Source of the DNA: Solea solea
Taxonomy: Eukaryota; Chordata; Actinopteri; Pleuronectiformes; Soleidae
Reading direction: 5' to 3'
NCBI RefSeq assembly: GCF_958295425.1
Contig: NC_081153.1
Coordinates: forward strand, 18,161,172 to 18,225,171
Length of the DNA: 64,000 nt
Below the pieces are notes generated by a model, which saw nothing but the letters and a program-made list of their open reading frames with translations, searched no databases and was not told where the DNA came from. The position numbers were made by a program, and so were the translations under genes. Shown in pieces: positions 10,645 to 22,975 of this stretch (the stretch's first letter is position 1; every line of letters begins with the position of its first letter).

Positions 10645-12640
10645 ATCCTCCTGTTTGCCATTGAGTCGTCTACAATTTGTTTTATTTGATTGCGAGATTG
10701 ACGGCAAAGTAATTTATCTGTCTGCACTGAGTGACAGGCCGTAACAGACTGACATCGCATGTTGATGTTCCAACGCGGGATAATTTCCAGCTCACCACTT
10801 ATCAAGAACACCCACACCATAATGGAAGCATGAAAAGGGACCGCGATGAAACACCAGATTTATCCTCAGTCATAATGACGCTTTAAGAGACGCAGCTTTG
10901 TAATGTGACTGGAGAACCCCCTCACACTTTCTCTTTTTAGCATCTTACATCTCGTAACACTGGAGGTGATTTGAAGGTGTAATATTTCTAAATGTGGCAC
11001 AGGTGAACATGTTGTCCTTTCCGTCGAAATGAAAAGACCAAACAGATAGAGGACAGTCACAGTAAACTCCTGTGCTAGTGAGTCTCCCAGCATCAGAGGA
11101 AGCACAGGTGCACAAGGTCAGCGCCCGTTTTCTCCAGAGACTCCCTTAAGGGTAAATGTGCCTATGATGGAATAGAGTGGCAACAGAACAGACGGGACGA
11201 CTGCTGTGGGCCCGCGGCACTCAATCATTCTCCCAGTCTTACAATAGAGCTCCGTATCACCGGCTCTCAACAGACTGCCAACAATGATGTGTCCACAAAT
11301 AACTTCACATTTTTACATTTAGACTTTTCCCTCGTTCTCCGAGCAGTACAGTAGATATAATAGATTATACATGCAGTTGCTTTTCAAGTAAGTAGTATTA
11401 ATTTGTCCAAGTATTACCTAGTTATGTATTGCAGAAGCATCGTGTTTTTGTTTTTCAGCAGCAATATTACTGTCCCATTTTATTTCACTGGCTGTGGTTT
11501 CTTGGGTAATCTTTGAACATACTTCATTATCTGCGTACTTTGTTTCCAGAGGAAGCTGATTTCTTTGGTGGTAGCCTGCTTCTTGTGTTATTCTCATTTG
11601 AAAGTGAAATGTGAAATGTCCCGTTTGCCCAGTGACACAGAAGACGGGAATTTGTCCTGTGACTCAGAGTCTGGAATCCTGGAAGAGTGAAATGATTCCA
11701 TTCCTTGTATTGGGTAAAATTCCAATATTTCATATTAGATCTATTTCCACCAAAAGCTGCAATAGTGTCAATTGAAATGCAAAACAGAGAATGTTGAAGA
11801 ACATTTAAATGGAAATGTGATGTTTATCACCTTTGAGGATGCACCTGATATTTCCGTGTTAAGTATAAAAGCCATTACAAAGAGACAAGAGGTCTCTCTT
11901 CAGGAATAATTAGATAAGCTTGCTTTAATCCATACCTTCCCATTTTAATCCCCAACAACAAATGATGTTCTTGATAATGGAAACCCAAAGCACTGTGGAG
12001 TGTCTACTGGGGATTTGGTACTTGGTACCAACACCATCAAATTTCCAAAATTCATATACTGCAGCAAAAAGATTGAAAACAATAGTGTCCTCTGTGTGCA
12101 CTCACTTGGACTCATGGCATCCTAAATCCTAGAAAATTCATATCTGAAGTGTCAACAATGTGTTTGCAGCGAGAAAAACAAGTACCATGAACATTACTGT
12201 AAAAACGTAACAGTAAAGGCAGTAAATGGAACCGTTTCATTGTATTGATTGTACAACAAAGTGCATGTATTATAACAAACACCGCAGCATAAGCAAAGTT
12301 GTTGTAGGATAACAATTAATAAACAGACAAAGCTTGATCACGGCCCGCTATCTTGAAAATCCCACAGACCGACGAGCAGGAATTAGACCAACAAACCATT
12401 TACAGCACAAACTGAAGAGCACTGTGATAATAACACTCAACACAGTGTAAATGTTTACTTACAGGCAAATATTCCAAAGGCTCTGTGAAAAACAAAAGAA
12501 GTGCTGACGAGCTGCTGTACCGAGCTGCTCCATGAGCACTGCATCAATGAGCTACCGCTGCCTCACAGGGTCGAAACTTAACCCAATTTGTCTTAATTAG
12601 GATCACCACTAGGTGGGGAAACTGCATTTCTGGAGAAGGA
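10645..12640. other. unique non-coding DNA
   Basis: No repeat family recognised. At 12457-12484 the minus strand has a good acceptor (CTTTTGTTTTTCACAG) 20 nt before a good donor (GTAAGT). See the findings. Otherwise unremarkable. Confidence 0.35.
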
Positions 12641-12654
12641 AACACACTTCTCTT

Positions 12655-12692
12655 AACTTACCATGTTTACTTATCATGTTTACTTACTTTAA
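12655..12692 (+). repeat. short tandem duplication
   Basis: The word CATGTTTACTTA is repeated at a 15-bp spacing, followed by a further TTTACTTACTTT. It also resembles forkhead sites (TGTTTAC). Confidence 0.6.
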
Positions 12693-14129
12693 CAACAAAA
12701 GAAGAATGCCAAACTAAGCCTCTAGGGCAGTAGTATCGTACTTACCACGTTTTCTGTGTTCAGATTTCCACATGTACAATATATGTCCTTGTATTCTTTG
12801 GGTGCAGAGTTGTGCAGGTGTGTGTGGGTGCTGGCTGACTTTCTTATACAATCCCTATTCGGACGAGATTAGTTTAACATGGAGAGGTGAGGGTAAATTA
12901 TTACCAGTGATTTTAGTCCTGTCAGTAATCATTACTGGATGATGTCAGTAAAGTTTACGGCAACTTGTACCTTGGGTAAAAAGGTCTGTAAAAATGACCG
13001 AATAGACCAGCAGTTAATACGTGCGTAAATATTCAGTCATATCCACTTTACAAGTAGTTTTCTGCAGATTTTCAAGCATGGAGGCGCTTGAAGAAGCTTT
13101 TACTTTCACGCTAGTCGGTCGGACAAGTCTGTGGCAAACCTTGGGTGTTTTCGGCATGCGTCGAAAACCATTCTGAACAAAGACAAGGTCAAAAGCACTT
13201 GTCATAGGTACAGACTTCTGATTTATTTAGGTAAATGCCTATCGTTAGCTAGCTATGTAGTTGCTATGTCGTAGGCCTAGGCTATGCGGTTAATAACCAG
13301 TAGGCAAGACAGTTATTATTAATACGACCATACATAACAGTTGTATGTTGTAATTCCAGCTTTCTGTGACAGAACATAACCAAACATAGTATTATTTAGT
13401 ATATTTGTGCATTTTGTACACATGACGGCAGTAAATCGATTGACCCCTCCCACTCGTGGTAGTTTTACTTTAAGATGTCCTGTGGTAAGATTACATTATT
13501 GCACCTACCATGTAAAACTAATCCGTTCCTAAATATTGATATCAATCTGCTTGCCATGGTTACCGTTTTCTATGTTGCTTCTTTTGACAAAAAAAAAGAG
13601 GCAACTGGACTTGTCGACACACAAACTGACCATGCAGACCAACACAGAAATGGGCATATCCTACCAGACCTCTGCCGAACGTATGACCTTGGCCTTATTA
13701 TCGTATATGATCATTTCCGTGTATCCAAAGACACAGGTGTTTACCCCCTCATGCCGTTTAGACTCACAGGTTGAAAGACTTTGATGTGTGTGATATATGC
13801 AAAGCTTTGCATGCAGATGTGACACCATATCTTTTAATCTGACGGAGGGTTGCCTCTGTCAGAATCCTATCACGGTAACCATGGTATCATGGTTAAATAT
13901 TGTTCACTACAAGTGCTCGGCGACCATGAGAAAAACCCGACATCCAAGTGTGTAGTAAGACGTATCGTGTGACCTCACCACCATCAAAGGAAATGCATAA
14001 ACACTCCATGTCAACTCTCGCCTACTTTTTTTTTTATTCACATCCCTGAGTCCGACCCGCAGGTATTCAATCATTTTGATTAAAAGAGTGATTTTGTCCT
14101 GAAACTGCGCAGGAGTTGCGAGCCCCACC
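12693..14129. other. unique non-coding DNA
   Basis: AT-rich. Frames of 82-99 codons near 13475-13784 overlap in two phases and have no recognisable domain. I see no repeat signature. Confidence 0.35.
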
Positions 14130-14345
14130 AGCCAATGACATTTGAGGAATCATATATATTCATAAACTTTTAACACTGTCAATGGGACATGTCTTCAATC
14201 TCCGCCTCACAATGGCAAAGGCACTCAATCTTTCTTTAGCTCGGGACAGAACATTTGAATATGAGCGTAGGATTATTAATGTGACAGTGCACCGGGGAGG
14301 CATTATGGGGTGATTCAGTAGGAGAACGACTTTTGCAGGTAGTGC
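14130..14345. promoter_or_regulatory. candidate conserved non-coding block
   Basis: Repeat-free complex sequence. It has CCAATGACATTTG, TAGGATTATTAATGTGAC and GGAGGCATTATGGGG. The texture resembles a CNE; untested. Confidence 0.27.
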
Positions 14346-16077
14346 TTATTGTTTCACAGAAACCATTCCGATGCTCTTAAGGCCCATTTTCCCCAAACTC
14401 TCATGATGGTCGTCATCAGTCATCAGTGATGCATCTGTGTGAATTGTGCAGTTTGGATAATTAGAAGAAGTAAAATGTAGATCATGATTTTTGCTTAACA
14501 ATTTAAAGAATTTTAGGGAGTTCTGCATTAGGTTTAGTGTTTTGTTTGTGAAGCTTTCAATAGTTTAAGAGTAGCTTTGTGAGGTTTCTGGCACAATAGT
14601 GGGTTATAAACTTGTTATTTTAGGCTAAATATTTTATAAAAACAATGACTGGCACTGGCTTGAAATCCATTTTTCCCTAAGCGCCATTTTCTTCTGACAG
14701 CATAATTTTGATAAAAGCAGTCCACTGTTAAAAATATACCAGTGGTTTAGTTGGGAGGTTACATGTGCTCACATTGTGGACACGTTAACCACTTCTCTGG
14801 CTGAAAATTAGCCATATAATCAGTATCACCCATGCATGACTGTTTGAGGTTGTGGGAATAGCTGTCAAGTTGTATGTATGTCCACACTTTGCAATTGATT
14901 GTTTCAGTTTTAATCAGAACGGCAGATCTTAAGACACGATTCCTAAACCAAAGGAAAGTAGAACATCTTCCAGCCATCTGCAAACCTCAATTCCCTTAAG
15001 CGCTGCAGCTCAGCCATTGTGTTCCACTTTAAATTATATTGTTGCATTCAGCAAGTTTTCATGTTCCTCCTCATCTATTTGTTCTCTCCTGGACAGTTGT
15101 ATCTCCCTACCACCTCCACCTACTGCCTCATATCTCCTTCCTCTCTTTATTCTTGTTATTCCTTGTCATAAGAATGAATTGAATTTGTCCCCTTCAGTGC
15201 AAACAACAATAGACAGAGTAGTGGGACCTTCAGGGAAACAAATCGCCACCTCCTGTCCCTGTTGGGGATTGGATGTATGTGTGTCTTTGCACGTGTGCAC
15301 ATATATTGCTGATGAGGCTGAGGGGGCAGATGAGGAACAGGCCTATGCCAAAGAGGAACCCAGGGTCATTTATTAACATGTCATCCTCACAGTGTCTGTT
15401 GAAGCAGCAAGAGATCCAGACAAATGATGCTAATAATAATAAGTAGCCCTGTGGTGAGACAAAGAGGTCTGCGCCCCTGTCCGCGTTAGGCACCTGATGC
15501 TTATTGTTAAAATATAAAAAGGTTATAAGGCAATGTGTGCAGTTATGTATATGAATTTCCAAAGGCCTTTGTGTGTGTGCTAAAAATACATTTGGCTTTT
15601 TATGTATATTATTACCTCTGTGCCGTAGGGCATGGATACCAGGACAATCTGTAGGTGAATTCCCAGTGGTTTTAAGCACTGAAGTGAGTCCTGCCTGCTC
15701 TATATACAATAACTGTGTCAAAGGCTCAAATTAAAGGTACGTTCAACTTGGTGACAAGAACAGAAAATGTCAATGATCCATGACCAGACACTCCATCAGC
15801 TTTGGAGGGACGACTAAACCCAGCGCGCCGAGTGTGATGATGCAACATTCAAGGACACTCTTTAGATCTTCACTGTACATGATGGAATGAACTTTGTTCA
15901 CCACTCATGTGGGTCCATCATTTGTACAGCCATTGTCATCAAGAGGCAACTTAAATCTTGTATGGTTTAGAGTTTTTTTGTGTGTGGTAGAGCTAAACAA
16001 TTGATCCTTTTCAAACTCAAATAGCAATTTGGAACAACCCAGTTAGAAATGGCAGAGGCTGCAGTTTAATTGTCCTA

Positions 16078-16078
<1 letters not shown>
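14346..16078. other. unique non-coding DNA
   Basis: No repeat termini. A minus-strand frame of 163 codons (15230-15721) has no domain, signal peptide or biased composition that I recognise. I regard it as chance. Confidence 0.35.
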
Positions 16079-16120
<42 letters not shown>

Positions 16121-16274
16121 GTATATATACTGTATATATGCGTATATATGTGTATATATGTATATGTATATATATGTATGTATGTATGTATGTATATATA
16201 TATATATGTGTATGTATGTATCTATGTATGTATGTATATATATATATATATATGTGTATGTATGTATCTATGTA

Positions 16275-16310
<36 letters not shown>

Positions 16311-16322
16311 CATACAGTATAT
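16079..16322. repeat. TA/TATG compound microsatellite
   Basis: About 240 bp. A pure (TA)n run of about 40 bp is followed by TATG-, TGTATG- and TATC-interrupted blocks, then TA again. A block near 16196-16227 recurs at about 16233-16275, so part of the array has itself been duplicated. Confidence 0.95.
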
Positions 16323-16700
16323 ACATCCTTGTATTAGTCATCAATAGTTAATGCACAATTTGACGGTATCTCATGAGAAAGACAAATATTGAAACTGCAA
16401 ATGGAATTCGACTCCAAAAAAAAGCACAAATTTGCACTCGCACCTATTCAAAACAACTGCATGAAAATTCATGTAAATGTAATGATATATGCAATTTCCT
16501 GTGTTGCTCGTGGTCACACTTTCACCTCGGTGGATGTCAGAGGAAACAAAAGGTGAGAAAAAGTTGATAAATCACAGGAAGCGAAAAAGGAAAAAAAAAA
16601 AAATCTCCCTGGAAAGTAAAGCTGGTTGGAATTAATGAAATTGCAGCACACGTGACATGGTTTTGTATTCAGTTGAACCGTATTCATATCCACAAGTTTC
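16323..16700. other. unique non-coding DNA
   Basis: AT-rich with a poly-A run near 16591-16603. Nothing recognised. Confidence 0.35.
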
Positions 16701-16704
16701 ACTC

Positions 16705-17035
16705 AACATTCACTGCACTCGGTCGTTTTCATGCAGCATTCATAATCGTGTCGTACAATAGCATTTTGTAAAAGGGGGCAAGCGCAGGCCTAATTCTCAC
16801 ATAAAAGCCCCATTGAATACGTCGTAATTCCACTTTAGTACGTGACCAGTGGAGGTCCGCGCAGGAATCCACACCACAAGAATACTCCTTTTGTAACTAC
16901 ATTTAATTAATTGCAGAGCAAGGGAAGACACAAAGATGAAATGACTCGGCTTTAATTGGCTTGACTGAACATTTTCATTACAGAGAGTGTATCCTTCCTA
17001 GATTCTTTCAAGGAGTACTTTTTTTTCTTTTCCTT
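16705..17035. promoter_or_regulatory. candidate conserved non-coding block
   Basis: Repeat-free. It contains CATTCATAATCGTG, CATTTAATTAATTGCAG and GGCTTTAATTGGCTTG, typical homeodomain-rich words. It is the first member of a dense run of such blocks ending at 19.06 kb. Confidence 0.35.
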
Positions 17036-17384
17036 GGGACTTATTGTGCTTTACAGAAGTGCAGATGATTTGTGGCCATGCTATGCATGAGAAAGGGACG
17101 AGGCATGGATGGAGGAACACGTCCACGTCATACTTTACTCTCGCTCAGTTATCAAGTTTGAATTTTGAGCAAACTAAAATGTATGCTGATAACACACAAA
17201 TAAGCATTATTTTATGTTTATGTTGTGATTATTAAATTAGGTTTCTGTTCATTACATGCCTGTGCACACAGCCACACTTCTGTTTCATATGGATATCAAC
17301 ATATTTAACCAGCCTGGCAGAATATAAAAAGAAGGTACTGCTCCCTCTGTTGTGTTTTGTCTTCAAGCTTTTATCAGATATCCG

Positions 17385-17745
17385 TTTAATTTATTAGGTA
17401 AAGGAGCCTGGTGAATCTGCATTTCCCCGAGGCATCCCAAGTGAAATTAGCATTCCATTTGCTGCTACATTTTACAGCTGTCATTCAGATTTACCTGTGC
17501 TTATGAGCAAACGTGCAACACTGCGATTGTAAGCCGTTATCCCAGTGCAATAAACTGTATGTTCATGCAAATTCGGAGCCTTTCAATGGTGATTATGATA
17601 AGTGCGATAATCTCCTTATCTCATCACCCTCTCTTTGGTTTCTGAGATGTGCTATGAAATGCATCAGTACACTCGGAAATTGGGCAAAACTGCAACTAAT
17701 GCCACAGTCCCTTCTCCCTTATGTTTCCCTCACAACATTATGCTG
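17385..17745. promoter_or_regulatory. candidate CNE with octamer site
   Basis: Balanced, complex sequence with AATTAGCATTCCATTTGC, GCGATTGTAAGCC, a perfect octamer ATGCAAAT at 17565-17572, and GTGATTATGATAAGTGCGA. A 77-codon frame lies inside but has no protein-like features. Probably regulatory; inference. Confidence 0.38.
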
Positions 17746-17799
17746 ATGGTGTGGAACTACAACAACTACATCAATCACAAAGTTGGAATCTGCTAAAAT

Positions 17800-18320
17800 T
17801 GCAGTTAGCGGTGCAGTTATTTCATCGCGGAGGCAGAAGAGGAGTGTAAGCCTCGTTTCACACTTGTTTTACCAGCTGGCTGCCTTATATTTCCATGCAG
17901 TCGCGATGCTGACAAATATCTGCAAGGCCTTGTGCCGCCTTTTCTCTGGTTGGATGAGTCCTTTGTCGAGAGCTGGTCAGACTCGCATCGCATGATGAAG
18001 ACCACAACAAACAGTGATGAACATAAACATCTTTACAGCGTCTCAGTCTCAAACGTCAGTCCCTGGTAATTGCACGGTGAAGTAACCAGACCTGCTGTCG
18101 TAATAGCAAACGCTGAGACATTTTGTTATTTGCTAGTAAGGGACTCGGTAACCTCTGTGACCTTGCAATAAATTACATCTTTCCTTCAATATATGACCTG
18201 ATATCTGTTATGTCGTCTGCGCAAGGACATTGGCTACAATAGCAGCAGAGTGGCAGACGCAATAAATATTATTTAAGGACTCAACATGTCACCTGTAAAT
18301 ACCCATAAATGCCATTACCT
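17800..18320. promoter_or_regulatory. candidate conserved non-coding block
   Basis: Long repeat-free block with GCAATAAATTACATC, GCAATAAATATTATTTAAGG and CTGGTAATTGCACGG. Short overlapping frames on both strands have no domain. It continues the CNE-like run. Confidence 0.33.
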
Positions 18321-18594
18321 CACTTCATAGCATGTGGCCATAAACAAGTGATAAATACAATCTTTCAGTGCATCAGTACAACAGGTTTCTAAGAGCCCAT
18401 TGATTTTGGATTTGAGTGTGTGTTAACGTTGAGCACTTAAAGCTACTTGCTGACAGTACAACAAACACTCCCACAAAAGCTATTAGCGCCTTGTTAATGC
18501 TTTCAGCGCCGTTTCACATAAACCAAGGTCACGTATTCTCCTCAGTTCTGTCACGTGTCACAAACAGTCTGAGATTATGTAAATGAAAACACAC

Positions 18595-19062
18595 TGAGAT
18601 GGAGAAGAGAAAAAAAAAATAGAAAACTTTTGAGGTTAATTATGCCACATAATTCAATTTTGATTAATAATTAATGTCTCCTTTCCTAACTAAATATCTA
18701 TAATTAATCAACAAGTCATAGCAAGAGAGTAGGCTAATTGGTTTGAAAACACAAACCTGAATTCTTAATTCATACACGACGATGACATCGCTAATTGCAG
18801 GAGTAATCAAAGCTCCGCCCTGTGGGAATATGAAGAAGAGATCGGTAAATGGGGGTTAGCGTGATCCTTCACAGCATTATCGTGACAGCTCCATTTATAA
18901 CCAGATGAATATCAACAATGACAAAAACAGTGAATGGCAAAAGGCTTTCTGCATTAGGCTGTCTGTATGATAAACTCCACTGATTGAGTCGTCCCTGCAG
19001 TTTCACTTAAGGCCGACTCGGAGCTGTTTTACTTTAGTCTTTTAAGTGGTGTAATGTCTCTG
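18595..19062. promoter_or_regulatory. candidate homeodomain-rich CNE
   Basis: The densest TAAT clustering in the window. GAGGTTAATTATGCC, TTGATTAATAATTAATG, CTATAATTAATCAAC and GCTAATTGCAGGAGTAATC all fall within about 200 bp. A non-repetitive, balanced tail follows to 19062. Binding-site clustering is visible; an enhancer role is inference. Confidence 0.4.
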
Positions 19063-19384
19063 TCAACATGTGAACACCTGCTTCTGGTGCAGTAATCAAA
19101 TGAGCACAAAGCTGCGTGGTTTCAAGATTCAACGCAGCACTAAAATCAGAGAGAGAAGAGGGATGGAGGTATTTCTATAATGTGATTTCTGTCAGCCAAT
19201 CGCATGAAAACAGTCGAAAATGTTTTGAAGCATCTGTGCCTTACCAGTCCTAACCATTTAAAACAGATTTTTACCCTAATTTAACAGCTTCGGAGTCATT
19301 CAGTATGTTGACATGCTCAGTTTAATCAAAATAAGGCCATAGTCATTATCAATTATTGCCCTTGTATGTCTGACTCCACCTCCA

Positions 19385-19832
19385 TAGGTGGCGCTGTATC
19401 TCTCGATAAGCTTGTGTGTGTTTGTTTCCTGTTGATCTTTATGTCCCAGAACAAGAAACGGTGAATGACGAGATGGATCGTGCTGTGGTTCTATATGTTT
19501 GGTACCCGCTGTTCATCGTGATACAAATTAAAATGAGCATGGCTCTTGTGGTTGCTGTGTTTTTTTCCTGCAGTTTATACATTGGCTCCTTCTACTTCCG
19601 GGTCAAAGACCAGGGAGGAAATTTTGGTGCATGCACAGAATGCCGAGTCCGATGAAGCGTATACATGCAGGAGTATTCGGACTATGAATCGTATTATCCA
19701 GCTATGTTAGTCCGACTAAGACTAGTTTGATTTTAGTCCGACTAACATGTTTACATGACATTAAAAAAAACATAATTATTGTCTTAGTCCGACTAAAATC
19801 AGACTTTTAAAATGCATGTAAATGCACTGTTT
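19385..19832. mobile_element. probable non-autonomous DNA transposon (TTAGTCCGACTA type)
   Basis: The right part has TTAGTCCGACTAA at three places and its inverse, with AACATGTTTACATGAC and GCATGTAAATGCAC, forming nested inverted repeats at 19700-19832. The left part has CTTCCGGGTCAAAGACC and GCATGCACAGAATGC, words I associate with teleost DNA transposons. The left limit is a guess, placed at a GGTGGCGCTG word. The 79-codon frame inside shows no transposase motif. Confidence 0.55.
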
Positions 19833-20050
19833 GGTTAAATGGATTGTTGTGGGGACATTGGGGCCTGTCTCTACTCCCCCTACTGTCTGTTAGCGGAAAA
19901 CCAGCATTGTGAGATCAGGGCAGCCGACACAGTCTCCTCAGATGATCAGGGAGCAGTGTTGAGGATAAAGTGGTAGACAATGGATGGATTTTTACCTTTA
20001 TGTCATGAAATATGTACTCCGAAACTGTAGGGGGAGCTCTGAAGTATAAA
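19833..20050 (+). repeat. interspersed repeat family A, short copy
   Basis: It starts GTTAAATGGATTGTTGTGGG and ends GAAACTGTAGGGGGAGCTC, matching both ends of the repeat at 5.2 kb. About 250 bp of the middle is absent. It abuts the preceding transposon directly. Confidence 0.7.
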
Positions 20051-21257
20051 AGTGACAATGTGACCAGACCAGTTTTAGGAAATGTATTCAGGTGTAGCCT
20101 CTGTGATTATCATCAGATTATAAAATTGGAAATTTATGTTGTTGTTGTCTAAATATTTAATACTATACATTAGCTTTACATGTTCTGTATTAGTATTAAT
20201 GAATTTTTGTAAAGGCTGTTTTTAGGTCCCTAAAAATAGCCTCACTATTTAGATTTGTTTTCCACTCGGTGTGAGTGTGTGAGTGAGTGTGAAATAGCTG
20301 TTAACACATGACTTCTGATAACGGTTGATTTGCACAGGGTAAGTGTCTCCCAAATTTCCGCGATAGGAGTGTCATACTCCATTTATGCATTGTCATCTCA
20401 CTAAAACTCTGCCATCCATTACACATAACTTCCAATATGGACACGCTCGAGCGCTAACATGTCTCCAGACAAAGAAAGTCTCACCGGCTGCTGGTGTGAT
20501 CTCAGTTTGAGGTGATAGCTATAGTTCCAATGGCAGCTTGACCCGATGGTTGGAAAATAATGTGCTGAGGTTTGCTCACAATCTCGGGAATGTCTGTTTG
20601 ATGTGATGAAACAGATTGTAGTTTATTTTTCTCTCTGGATCAAAAGAGCGCTGACTTTGTCTCCCCAACAACCTGCACCTTTTATTTTGTGTGTTTTTAT
20701 GTGTGCACATGTTGAAAAAAATTAATCTTTAAGTTCTCATCCTTGTGTTGGAACAGTGTGAAATAGTAGTTAATATTTAACTGATTTCATGTCGTGATGT
20801 TCTATCTTGTATCAAATCTCACTGTAAATATTTGACTGAAGCTGGACTTAAAATAATAATTATTATATACATAAAATACTAAAAAAATACTGTTAAAATA
20901 CTGAAAATGCCCAGTTTTTTACTCATCTATAAAGAGTCAAGTGACCAGTGACAGGACAGGGACACTTCAGGGATAGTGGAAATAACTTACAAGATTACTC
21001 CAGATAATCAGGCCTCACGCTGTGTATCCTCTCCATTACAGGCTGTGTTGTCCTTGAAGTGGCACTCTTTATTCATTCTCTTCTTTTTGTGTCAATTTTC
21101 AACTTTAATTGGACATCTATTTTTGTCACCAAACAAGATTTATTACCAGCGTGCAGGGGAGAGTGAACTTGGTTGAAATTAGAATACTTTATGTCCATGA
21201 CATGGGCACGTCCGTGGAGGGGCAGCAACCTTGTAGGTTGTTCCCTCCTGAAGGGGA
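20051..21257. other. unique non-coding DNA
   Basis: AT-rich. The stretch at 20340-20560 (TCCATTTATGCATTGTC, CGCTCGAGCGC) is more complex and could be a CNE. Nothing else is recognised. Confidence 0.3.
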
Positions 21258-21300
21258 AGGTGTGCGCGTGTGTGTGTGTGCGTGTGTGTGTGTGTGTGCG
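21258..21300. repeat. TG/CG microsatellite
   Basis: TG repeats with interspersed CG units. Confidence 0.93.
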
Positions 21301-22270
21301 CCGGAGACATGCATAGTGGAGACACAATATCCTGAAAGTAGTCAGAGAAAGACCGTGAGAGAATGTGCTTGATCTAGGGATTTTCTGGAGGGTGGGGTTG
21401 TTCAGGGGACACTTCTCTGATACGTCTCCACTGACCTGAATTCACTGTTGGGGTGTTTTATCTCCTTAACAGTGTCACCTTCAGTACCTGGAGAGGTAAA
21501 GAGACATTTCCATCCTTATATGTCAGTGAAGCAGTGACATATTGCACTAAGCTCAGTAGCAGGTGGTGACTAATTAGCAGGTTATTGGTTGGAATTATAG
21601 ATTAAATAACAGCTACCCTTTTAAACAATGACCATTACTCTTAACTCAAACATGTCCTAAGCACTCTGTCTTTTTAAGTTTTACTTTAAATCAAAGCAAC
21701 CTCAAGAATGTTTAGTCTGTCATGTTATTTGTTGTAATTGGCCCTTTACATAGCAGTCATTTTAAAACTCACTGGTGTTAATCATCAAATTAGTGATAGT
21801 TGAGTTTCATCTAGTTTCCTCAGTATCCATATCTAAAATGGCTGCTGTAGATTAAAAAAATAACAATCTTAAAAATGACCGTTATTAACTTTTTATATTT
21901 CTATTGGCATCTCTTCATAATACACTCCTTATGTGCTTGTGGTTAAACTTGTAGCTCCGTGCATGTCAGCAGTATGGGGGACAAGCCCTCTATGTTATTT
22001 GACCACTGCTTGGCTAGTGTTGGACAATCATTGCTCAAGGGAGCAAATTCTAAGCTGACATGTGCGAATCTGGGGGGTGGAAGTGAAAACAATTGCTGCT
22101 TATGTGTAGAGTTGATGTGCTTCAGTTTTATGATAGTGATGATTTGTTACCAGTGAATGTTCCTAACATGGAAAACAATTAATGAACCTAACAAGCCCTC
22201 CTTGGTAAAATCCCTCTTGGATCCATGATTGCACATTAGTTTCTTCACTGTCAAAACACAATATTCAATT
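21301..22270. other. unique non-coding DNA
   Basis: AT-rich with no long frame or repeat motif. Confidence 0.35.
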
Positions 22271-22273
22271 AAT

Positions 22274-22975
22274 TAAAGGTGCAAGCAGCATAACAGTGCA
22301 GGCCCTCGCACCTACTGCCCTGCCAGCAGGTGGTGCTATTCTCCGTATTCATGTGCTGATGTTTTCGGGCCAGGTCTCTAATCTCACAGCTCAGTGAATG
22401 GTCACAGGGCACTTCCTGTTTTGTGGCAAAACGGTGGCTAAATTTAAAATGGCTGACTTCCTGTTGGGTCAAGTTCATGTTCTTAGACGAGTTCAGGGTC
22501 GGTCTCTGTGTCACGCATGAAGTGTAAAGCTGATCGCTCAATGTACGGCAAAGTTATAGGCCACTTCCTGTTTTGTGGCGAATGGTCGAGATTTGCCAAA
22601 ATTCCAATGGTTGCCATTTCCACACCATTTTGAATCAGTGAGACCTTTTTTTTTCTTTAGAACTTTTCATCTTTGATGTGTCTTTTTCAAATTGACACAT
22701 TTTTTATGTTGGTACGATTAACATGCTCAGATGAGTTGCTTTATTTATGAAACATGCAAATCGCCAAAGATGGACGCCGAATTCAAACTGGCCGACTTCC
22801 TGTTGAGGTGAGGCCATGTTCCCAAGAGACTTTTTTGTTCGTCTTGGGCTGTGACATGTTTCCACCAAGTTTCATGGCATCCAGTGCAGCTGTGGTGAGT
22901 GTTGTAAGCATAATTCACCATTATCTGTATGTGTGGATTTACACACAGTTCTGATTTGTGTGCCAATTTTTGACT
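22274..22975 (+). repeat. GCAAGCAGC-type teleost interspersed repeat
   Basis: It starts AAAGGTGCAAGCAGC and CCCTCGCACC. CACTTCCTGTTTTGTGGC then appears twice (22407, 22562) and GACTTCCTGTTG twice (22455, 22795), with CACCAAGTTTCATGGC near the end. I recognise this as a family widespread in ray-finned fish. The internal doubling of the TTCCTGTT block is characteristic. Class is uncertain to me. Frames inside are not genes. Confidence 0.75.

Noticed and set aside
15230..15721. 163-codon minus-strand frame
   Set aside because: No recognisable domain, no splice context, and overlapping frames on the other strand; consistent with chance.
16079..16322. CRISPR-like spaced repeats
   Set aside because: Short-period TA/TATG slippage products in a vertebrate-type genome, with no repeat-spacer structure.
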